Positions 59,001 to 64,000 of a DNA stretch of 64,000 nt are shown in pieces (position 1 is the first letter of the stretch; each line of letters starts with the position of its first letter). This DNA comes from Barnesiella propionica. GTDB taxonomy: Bacteria; Bacteroidota; Bacteroidia; Bacteroidales; Barnesiellaceae. The position numbers and the translations under genes are program-made. A model generated the notes under the pieces. It ran no database searches. It was not told where the DNA came from and was given only the letters and a program-made list of their open reading frames with translations. The stretch spans positions 1 through 64,000 of the forward strand of contig NZ_JAOQJK010000007.1 in assembly GCF_025567045.1 (NCBI RefSeq), read 5' to 3'.

Positions 59001-59611
59001 TTACCCGAAGGAGAGAGAGATGACCGGGTTATTATATTTCTGTCGTACACATATCCTATTTCTTCGATTTCTATGACCGGGTCTTCTTCGGTAACCGAGA
59101 CTTGAGGATAATTATATTCCAGTATGACTTCGTCGCCTGCTACGAGTTCGGTAGCGAAAACTCCTCCATCCGGATTGGAACTGTGGGTATAAGCTCCCAG
59201 CAGCTGAGAATGCTCTTTGTCGTAAATAAATAATTTGCCCCCGGCCGGAATATAAAAATTACGGTAATATAATATGATGGCCTCTGCCTTATAAGCAGAT
59301 AAATGTAACCGGTAAATCTTTTCTCCTTCCGGTAGGATTGTTTTTTGTCCGTCATGAATCAATGATACTCCGGCTGGTAAAAGTGCGGCAATACGTCTGG
59401 GCTGATCCTGTACCGGGTTATTCTGGTCGTCGGCCAGCAGGTCGGCCGGAGAGAAAGGTACGTAGACATCATATATACCGGTATGTTCACGGCTTATATC
59501 CTTTACCGGATAATTGAAACTGGCCGGTATATTCCCTTGTGCCCGGGCCGAAAGAGCCTGGAATAAGAGGATTGCAGATAGGAGTAAGTATGTACGGTAT
59601 GTTACATTCAT
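56084..59611 (-). CDS. Secreted trypsin-like (lysyl-endopeptidase-like) protease with T9SS sorting domain
   Basis: The 1175-residue protein has a signal peptide (MNVTYRTYLLLSAILLFQAL SARAQ) and a propeptide-like region. A chymotrypsin-fold protease follows with a readable triad: His 259 in ILTSQHCLYSQ, Asp 315 in RGGSDGMLLMLN and Ser 403 in QGSSGAPLFNQDKR. Fibronectin-like modules (VNLKQEKKGENIFLTWEAPN; NSVFISWTPPDCSQ) and cadherin-like repeats follow. The end is a T9SS type A domain (SVYPNPIKAGEVLQIYIGME ... GNYIIHIETEQGKRFDFKV). It resembles Achromobacter protease I-type lysyl endopeptidases; Lys specificity is not proven. Confidence 0.88.
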   Translation of the reverse strand: MNVTYRTYLLLSAILLFQALSARAQGNIPASFNYPVKDISREHTGIYDVYVPFSPADLLADDQNNPVQDQPRRIAALLPAGVSLIHDGQKTILPEGEKIYRLHLSAYKAEAIILYYRNFYIPAGGKLFIYDKEHSQLLGAYTHSSNPDGGVFATELVAGDEVILEYNYPQVSVTEEDPVIEIEEIGYVYDRNIITRSSLSPSGNCMVDINCEEGDEWQEEKRGVCKQLMRIGAYTYLCTGSLINNTAEDKKPYILTSQHCLYSQVGKEATEEEMKQWIFYFNYEHIRCRDERIAPYHTITGCKLLASSSLRGGSDGMLLMLNRDIPENLDIYFNGWDRRDIPAVSGVCIHHPNGDVKKISTFIHPAEHYSWKSDAGTAIKNGHWNISFSSTINGFGVTEQGSSGAPLFNQDKRIVGTLTGGDATCEEAGINLFGKLYCHWDKAGSNNNERMDIYLDPLQSGKEILDGKRNIFPAFPPVNLKQEKKGENIFLTWEAPNSTSLPPKYIIYRNYVRAGESTGLSYTDKGLPPGRYFYEIRAEYSGNHISEPTNQVATEIIPYEPPSNLQIKRSQENSVFISWTPPDCSQTISWGNIVPSKSIKMSAPCTFGHVWGEEELSPVTGQYIRDVTFFPVEGAQYSLVIKQGKNRYLKHINNLQYNTLQTITPDSIFVIHDEEPLFIGIRVNSFTGNNPAMLSKSEYVDGKGNIIFTDKGKWTTLYNENQDVRENFLLAATLSYTGSAEARTTETPQNTYSSLPHNIPLPSGYKVFIDGESCTDTLISGNNIEISGLEPGKHSFYVMAVFPQDTLRNSSAVNFTLSNKSFDASIRKITLNGEILNPSSVSPYEYEGTTHCGLLAADINIEAHENATVSIEGEYSRDYNCTLVPGEKRKLKIEIISESGENIQNYILTIKAPDNSQCNDATLHALRINGQEVYISPDSTNYHIVVDCELKQTVIEANGYQDAFIKIKGENTNRYTLNMLTGGSFPIDVEITSADGENTCNYHLQVTQMPQSSIIQRWDDVLTVVNKPEKNGGVKFVRYEWFCNGELIPEENKSYLTIPIEKANRYDDLYYVKLTTDNGLTVSSCEKSLQSIENRVSVYPNPIKAGEVLQIYIGMEEESKKHAFITVINSQGITEQSLYAVGKITPLVVSSTPGNYIIHIETEQGKRFDFKVIVY

Positions 59612-59612
59612 T

Positions 59613-60863
59613 TTAATTGTCTCGTATATATTTATTCAGGTCGGCACCGGTCGGGGACTGGAATATGCGCAGTTCGAATTCCGGTACGACAGCGATAATA
59701 TGGTCAAACAAATTTGCCTGTATGCGTTCATATCTCTTCCATTCTTTATCTTTTGAGAACAAATATACTTCTACCGGCATTCCTTTATCGGTCGGTTGAA
59801 GATACCGTATCATATATAACAGATCGGGGTTTACCTGCGGCATTAGACTTATATATGTTTCCAGATAAGCCCTGAAAATACCGAGATTGGTTAATCGTAA
59901 TTCGTTTACGGCGTAGAGGTTCCCTTCTTTGCGGGCTTGTTCCGATCTATCCAGTTGTTCTTCTATATATTCTTGTGCGAGCGGATTTTGCCTGAATTTA
60001 TCGATCATGTCCTGAGTACAGAATTTCACCGTGTTCATATCTATGGATATGGAACGCATGATGCGCCGTCCTTGAGACTGTTCCATATTATGCCAGTTAA
60101 TGAACGATTCCGATACGAGTGCGTATGGAGGAATGGTGGTAATACTATGGTCGAAATTCTGGATCTTTACGGTATTCAGGGTCATATCGATTACACGTCC
60201 GTTAGCTCCGTGTTTGACCGATGTAATCCAGTCTCCTTTTTGCAGCATGTGGTTTGCCGATAATTGAATACCTGCTACGAATCCCAGTATGGTGTCCTTG
60301 AAAACGAGCATCAGTATAGCGGCCGAAGCACCTAAGCCTGCGAAAAGTCTGCTTGGGGACTTATCAATAATTATACTGATAATGAATATAGCTCCTACGA
60401 AAAAAAGAATTACCTGCAAAGTTTGTATTGCTCCTTTTATAGGACGGTTTCGCATATTCTCATTATTTTCGCCCAGGTCGGCTATAACTTTGAATAGCGA
60501 ATTGAAGAAGTTGATAACACAAGCCGTTATATATACCAGGCATATCCTTTTCAGGAAGATGAGTGTCCAGCTCGTTTCGGGAAAGACGGCAGGAAGCATC
60601 AGGTATACAAGGGTTGCGGGAATAATATCCACAAGCTTGTTAAGGACTTTACGATCGTAAAGATGATCGTCCCAGGTAACTTTCGTATTTTTAATCAACC
60701 GGTAAACGATAACGGACAGGAAGGAGCGGCATATAAAATCGGTAAGTACCGCAATTGCGGCAATGACAGCCATTAGTATTATCTGCTGTGTTACGTCTGT
60801 CTTGGCAGGGTCGAAGTTCATCCAGATTAGTAATTGCCGCATCCAGTCGTTTACATTATCCAT
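59613..60863 (-). CDS. MscS-family mechanosensitive channel (YbdG-like)
   Basis: The 416-residue protein has about five membrane segments, the last being the MscS pore helix region FAGLGASAAILMLVFKDTIL GFVAGIQLSANHML. The cytoplasmic beta domain KGDWITSVKHGANGRVIDMT LNTVKIQNFDHSITTIPPYA follows. A C-terminal extension of about 150 residues with a MNTVKF-type domain places it with YbdG-like rather than short MscS channels. Such channels relieve osmotic pressure. It lies 1 base upstream of the protease start, so the two genes are adjacent in one transcript direction. Confidence 0.9.
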   Translation of the reverse strand: MDNVNDWMRQLLIWMNFDPAKTDVTQQIILMAVIAAIAVLTDFICRSFLSVIVYRLIKNTKVTWDDHLYDRKVLNKLVDIIPATLVYLMLPAVFPETSWTLIFLKRICLVYITACVINFFNSLFKVIADLGENNENMRNRPIKGAIQTLQVILFFVGAIFIISIIIDKSPSRLFAGLGASAAILMLVFKDTILGFVAGIQLSANHMLQKGDWITSVKHGANGRVIDMTLNTVKIQNFDHSITTIPPYALVSESFINWHNMEQSQGRRIMRSISIDMNTVKFCTQDMIDKFRQNPLAQEYIEEQLDRSEQARKEGNLYAVNELRLTNLGIFRAYLETYISLMPQVNPDLLYMIRYLQPTDKGMPVEVYLFSKDKEWKRYERIQANLFDHIIAVVPEFELRIFQSPTGADLNKYIRDN

Positions 60864-61236
60864 ATATATTCTCTGTAATAAAAATTAAAAACGAAGATAA
60901 GTAAAAATGATTATTTCATGAAAAAGTAAGGCTATTTAATTTTTTCTCTTATGATGTATAGCATCATGCAACAGGTGGTATGTCTCTTTTATTTTGTGTG
61001 GATATAAGTTCTGTTTTTCGGATATGGAAGATGTAAAGTGATTTTTGTAATTGTTTCTTGAAGTAAATAATTACATTTGCATCAGTAAAGAAAAATTTCC
61101 CGACTATTATATTGATCTCCGCTTTCATTGGAAAGGGGCAATACGGTCGGTAGTCACGGTTTAACCCGTGTGTAATAGTTTTTCAATGAACAAACATTAT
61201 TTATGTAAAATCTGTTTTTATAAAAAAGGATAACTT
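60864..61236. other. Divergent intergenic region with a promoter
   Basis: A promoter TTG (61051-61053), 18 bases, TACATTTG (61072-61079) points to the gene at 61237 and would give a leader of about 150 bases. The leader contains a small hairpin CACGG/CCGTG (near 61156-61171). The leader is long for this genome, but no known RNA element was recognised. Confidence 0.45.
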
Positions 61237-61698
61237 ATGGAAGAGACCGGGCATACCACACAGGAGAATACGATTGAAACCTCATCGATCCTGACGGAGG
61301 AATCTCATAGGAAAAGTACGTTCGCCAAAAGATTCCGAAAAGGGCTGAGAATATTAGTAGTGCTGTTGGTTCTCGCATTGGGAGGATATATTTATGTACA
61401 TTACTTTTACGTATTCGGCTCCGGTGTGAAAACGGGGACATTGAATTATGTCGTAAAGAAAGGGTATATTTTCAAAACATACGAAGGTGAGCTGATTATG
61501 ACCGGTTTACAATCCAAGGTTCCCGGTACGATACAGTCAAATCAATTTATCTTTTCCGTCGATAATGACAAAATGGCAGAAGAACTGATGAGAATGGGGG
61601 GACGAGATGTTGAGCTGAGCTATAAAGAATATCTGGGAGCGCTTCCTTGGAGAGGCTACAGTACGTTTATAGTAGATAGTATATTATCTGTAAAATAA
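61237..61698 (+). CDS. Single-pass membrane protein, unknown function
   Basis: The 153-residue product has a charged, probably cytoplasmic N-terminus (~45 residues) and one membrane helix (LRILVVLLVLALGGYIYVHY). An extracytoplasmic domain follows (GVKTGTLNYVVKKGYIFKTY EGELIMTGLQ; ...VELSYKEYLGALPWRGYSTF). I recall this as a conserved Bacteroidales protein that has been labelled '6-phosphogluconate dehydrogenase' in error; nothing in it supports that label. Its stop abuts the stop of the convergent DUF4834 gene. Confidence 0.75.
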   Translation: MEETGHTTQENTIETSSILTEESHRKSTFAKRFRKGLRILVVLLVLALGGYIYVHYFYVFGSGVKTGTLNYVVKKGYIFKTYEGELIMTGLQSKVPGTIQSNQFIFSVDNDKMAEELMRMGGRDVELSYKEYLGALPWRGYSTFIVDSILSVK

Positions 61699-61965
61699 TT
61701 ATTTTTCTTCGGATTCGGTTTCTTTGATTTCTTCAAATTCGATATATTCCCCTTCGGTCTTATCGAATACTTTTTTCCGTTTCTTCTCGTAAGTATACCA
61801 GTGGTTTTGTTTTTGTCTCGGATTTTCTTTCGTTTGTCCTGATGAGGTGTAACGGGTGGTTCTTCCTCCGAATAAAAAACGGTATATGATGTGCAGTACT
61901 CCTAAAAGGGGAAAGATAAAGATCGCCAGAATAAAGATAAGAAGCAAAGAAATAATTCCTCCCAT
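61699..61965 (-). CDS. DUF4834 family membrane protein
   Basis: The 88-residue product has one N-terminal hydrophobic helix (MGGIISLLLIFILAIFIFPL) followed by a charged tail with YEKKRKKVFDKTEGEYIEFE. This fits DUF4834, a small Bacteroidota family found beside phosphatidylserine synthase. The role is unknown. It is the third gene in the psd-pssA operon, 53 bases after pssA. Confidence 0.78.
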   Translation of the reverse strand: MGGIISLLLIFILAIFIFPLLGVLHIIYRFLFGGRTTRYTSSGQTKENPRQKQNHWYTYEKKRKKVFDKTEGEYIEFEEIKETESEEK

Positions 61966-62018
61966 AGTTGTATATAGTTATAGTGTTATGAATAATAGAA
62001 CAAAAACCGTTCCGTTTT

Positions 62019-62708
62019 TTATTTGTTCTTTCGGGCTGTAACGACGGAAAGAACGATATAAAGTCCTATGGAAGCAGCCAGTCCGCTGATACCCAACAAG
62101 GAAACTAATATGATTGTTCCTGCGATAAGAAAATATCGGATGTAATTATCTTTAAATGACAGATTTTTGAATTTTAAAGAAAACATGGGAAGTTCCGATA
62201 TCAACAGATAGGAAAAAACAAGAATAAGAGCTATTAACAGAATGAGGGAAATATGATGCTCCAAACCGTAAAAACAGATTCCGATCCAGAAAATGGCATT
62301 AGCAGGAACCGGAAGACCGATGAACGATGTGGCTTGCCTCGTGTCGATATTGAATTTTGCCAGGCGTAGTCCGGAAAATACGGGAATAAGGAATGCAATA
62401 AAAGGTATTAAAGATGTGAAACCCTCTGAAACGGGCTGGTATTGTTCCATGGATTTCATAATAAGAAACCCCGGTGCCACTCCGAAGCTGATAAGGTCGG
62501 CCAGAGAATCCAGTTCTTTTCCCAATGGGGAGTAAGCTTTAAGCAAACGGGCCGTCATTCCGTCCATAAAATCGAATACCGCCGATAAGCCTATGAAAAT
62601 AGCAGCTGTGCCGAAATTTCCGTTAAATGCGGCATAACAGGCGAAACATCCTGACAGAAGATTAAGGCAGGTTATTGAATTGGGAATATTTTTTATAATG
62701 GAATTCAT
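62019..62708 (-). CDS. pssA: CDP-diacylglycerol--serine O-phosphatidyltransferase
   Basis: The 229-residue membrane enzyme makes phosphatidylserine from CDP-diacylglycerol and serine. The CDP-alcohol phosphatidyltransferase signature D-G-x2-A-R-x8-G-x3-D-x3-D is seen in FDFMDGMTARLLKAYSPLGK ELDSLADLISFG. It has about seven membrane segments. It lies 19 bases after psd, so the two steps to phosphatidylethanolamine are encoded together. Confidence 0.95.
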   Translation of the reverse strand: MNSIIKNIPNSITCLNLLSGCFACYAAFNGNFGTAAIFIGLSAVFDFMDGMTARLLKAYSPLGKELDSLADLISFGVAPGFLIMKSMEQYQPVSEGFTSLIPFIAFLIPVFSGLRLAKFNIDTRQATSFIGLPVPANAIFWIGICFYGLEHHISLILLIALILVFSYLLISELPMFSLKFKNLSFKDNYIRYFLIAGTIILVSLLGISGLAASIGLYIVLSVVTARKNK

Positions 62709-62727
62709 CTTGTTTTTGGTTAATTCG

Positions 62728-63393
62728 TTATTTTAACCGGGCTATGACAGTCATGTTCCCTACGGTCTTTTCTTTCAGGGAAACAAGTATTTCGCTGTCG
62801 ATAGGCAGAAACAGGTCTACCCGTGACCCGAATTTAATAAAACCTACATGTTGGTCGATATGACATTCTTCTCCCGGTTCGGCGTATGTCACTATGCGCC
62901 GGGCAAGGGCTCCTGCGATCTGGCGCATCAGTATTTCTTCTCCTCCGGGAGTTTTTATTACGACCGTAGAACGCTCGTTGTCGGTACTGGACTTCGGTAA
63001 ATATGCGGCCATGAATCTGCCGTCTTGGTGATGTACGTGAGTAACGGTTCCGTTTACCGGAAACCAGTTTGCATGAACGTTGAATACGGTCATGAAGATA
63101 GATACCTGAATGCGCTTGTCATGAAAATACTCGTCTTCCAGAACTTCTTCCAGAGCTACGACAGTACCGTCGGCAGGAGCGACCACTACATTTTTCGTGT
63201 CGCCTTTAAAATGCCTTTTAGGCGACCGGAAGAAATTAAGAATAAGAAGATAAAATATGATCGAGAGAGATATAATCGTATATGCTATCCATATAGGTTG
63301 CAAAAACATGTATACAGGCAAGTTTATAGCAATCAGTATGAGTAGAAGTATAGTTAAAATATTTTTTCCTTCCTGATGTATTTTCATTCTCAT
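62728..63393 (-). CDS. psd: Phosphatidylserine decarboxylase, short type
   Basis: The 221-residue proenzyme starts at 63393 (MRMKIHQEG) or at the second Met (63387). It has two membrane helices near the N-terminus and the motifs VVAPADGTVVALEEVLEDEY and IFMTVFNVHANWFPVNGTVT. The self-cleavage site is Gly-Ser in VGFIKFGSRVDLFLP, which yields the pyruvoyl group. The short form with FGSRVD is standard in Bacteroidota. It turns phosphatidylserine into phosphatidylethanolamine and is the first gene of the operon. Confidence 0.95.
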   Translation of the reverse strand: MRMKIHQEGKNILTILLLILIAINLPVYMFLQPIWIAYTIISLSIIFYLLILNFFRSPKRHFKGDTKNVVVAPADGTVVALEEVLEDEYFHDKRIQVSIFMTVFNVHANWFPVNGTVTHVHHQDGRFMAAYLPKSSTDNERSTVVIKTPGGEEILMRQIAGALARRIVTYAEPGEECHIDQHVGFIKFGSRVDLFLPIDSEILVSLKEKTVGNMTVIARLK

Positions 63394-63419
63394 AGGTATT
63401 GGTTATAAATAAAAGCTTA

Positions 63420-63427
63420 CAAATGTA
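63420..63427 (-). promoter_or_regulatory. -7 promoter box of the psd-pssA operon
   Basis: The minus strand reads TACATTTG, 26 bases before the ATG at 63393. Confidence 0.6.
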
Positions 63428-63543
63428 ATAGTATTTTGTGTAATGACAAAACTGGCATCTCATTTCTCAGCCGGAACTTATTTTGCGGAGAAGAATTATT
63501 CCGATATTTGAGTCCCGATACAGCTTGTTTACGGTAAATTCAC

Positions 63544-63551
63544 TATATTTG
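63544..63551 (+). promoter_or_regulatory. -7 promoter box of the RluA-type gene
   Basis: TATATTTG lies 32 bases before the ATG at 63584. Confidence 0.55.
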
Positions 63552-63583
63552 TAAGTTTTTTTACATAACCATAGATATTCTAT

Positions 63584-64000
63584 ATGAGACAAACAGGAAA
63601 AAATGGGAAAAGGACTTATCGCCGAACTTCCCCGGATGCGATTAAATTTTTTAAAGTAACGGAACACAGTCTGTTGCTGGAATTCCTGTTGAAGACGTTG
63701 AGTGATAAAAGCCGTACGACAGTGAAATCTATCTTGACTCATCGTCAGGTAGCCATCAACCGTACGCCTACTACCCGGTACGATGCTGTAGTACAGCCCG
63801 GAGATGAAGTGATGATCAATTTTGAAAAGGGATTTAAAGAGTTTAAACATTCCCGTTTGCGTATCGTATATGAAGATGAGTGTATCATCGTTGTGGATAA
63901 AGGTTATGGCTTGCTTTCCATGTCTACGGACCGGATTAAGGATAATACCGCATACCATATCTTGAGCGATTACCTTAAAGAACAGGATCCTTCAGCACGT
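63584..64000 (+). CDS. RluA-family pseudouridine synthase, partial
   Basis: The frame is open from ATG 63584 to the window end (139 codons, no stop). The N-terminal part has an S4-like RNA-binding segment (LLLEFLLKTLSDKSRTTVKS ILTHRQVAINRTPTTRYDAV), ending VVQPGDEVMIN. The start of the synthase domain follows (LRIVYEDECIIVVDKGYGLL SMSTD). The catalytic Asp (in HRLDxxTSG) lies beyond the edge. Members convert uridines in rRNA or tRNA to pseudouridine; the target cannot be assigned. Confidence 0.85.
   Translation, partial: MRQTGKNGKRTYRRTSPDAIKFFKVTEHSLLLEFLLKTLSDKSRTTVKSILTHRQVAINRTPTTRYDAVVQPGDEVMINFEKGFKEFKHSRLRIVYEDECIIVVDKGYGLLSMSTDRIKDNTAYHILSDYLKEQDPSAR

Overview
The window is a 64 kb piece of chromosome from a member of the Bacteroidales (Bacteroidota). 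The evidence is the repeated promoter pattern (TTTG or TTG, about 19-20 bases, then TAnnTTTG), starts without Shine-Dalgarno sequences, lipoprotein signals, secreted proteins with C-terminal type IX secretion (T9SS)-like sorting domains, a lipoprotein form of TamA (TamL type), DUF4834 next to pssA/psd, and an ilv operon carrying an acyl-ACP thioesterase. A Barnesiella/Coprobacter-like gut organism would fit, but the genus is an inference.

Layout. 1-8 kb: a 55-residue small protein, two large exported surface proteins, a small lipoprotein, an unexplained stretch with gene remnants, and a Zeta-toxin-like pair lying between two copies of the same terminator. 8-23 kb is core: tRNA-Arg, tamL, the ilvD-ilvB-ilvN-thioesterase-ilvC operon behind a leader-peptide attenuator, an rsmI operon, dacB, tdk, an AI-2E family membrane protein and tRNA-Lys. 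23.2-32.15 kb looks like a genomic island: the last 13 bases of tRNA-Lys recur at 32141-32153. Between the copies are an arsenic operon (arsR, arsE, arsF, arsG, arsC, arsP-like permease), a nucleotidyltransferase-HEPN protein, an XRE regulator with tandem operators, gene fragments and a very AT-rich GHKL-ATPase/PD-(D/E)XK-like protein that may be a defence gene.

32.2-42.9 kb is the most novel part: a minus-strand gene cluster for secreted, double-glycine-leader peptides. Two paralogous precursors end in a six-cysteine core. Around them are a C39 peptidase-ABC exporter, an HlyD adaptor, a VKOR-DsbA-type disulfide-forming membrane protein, three glycosyltransferase-like proteins (one with a probable PqqD-like peptide-recognition domain) and a LanC-like protein lacking the LanC zinc ligands. 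Together they suggest a glycosylated, disulfide-bonded bacteriocin, comparable in logic to glycocins. Each precursor gene is preceded by a conserved hairpin whose loop can pair with downstream bases (H-type pseudoknot). I know of no description of this element.

43-64 kb returns mostly to housekeeping genes: an exported carboxymuconolactone-decarboxylase-like protein and exported flavodoxin opposite an AraC regulator, a membrane pyrophosphatase, a T9SS surface protein, a Dps-like ferritin, the NfnL/NfnS pair, a secreted trypsin-like protease with an outer-membrane barrel protein, an MscS channel, the psd-pssA-DUF4834 operon and the start of an RluA-type pseudouridine synthase cut by the window edge. 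No rRNA genes, intact insertion sequences or CRISPR arrays were seen.
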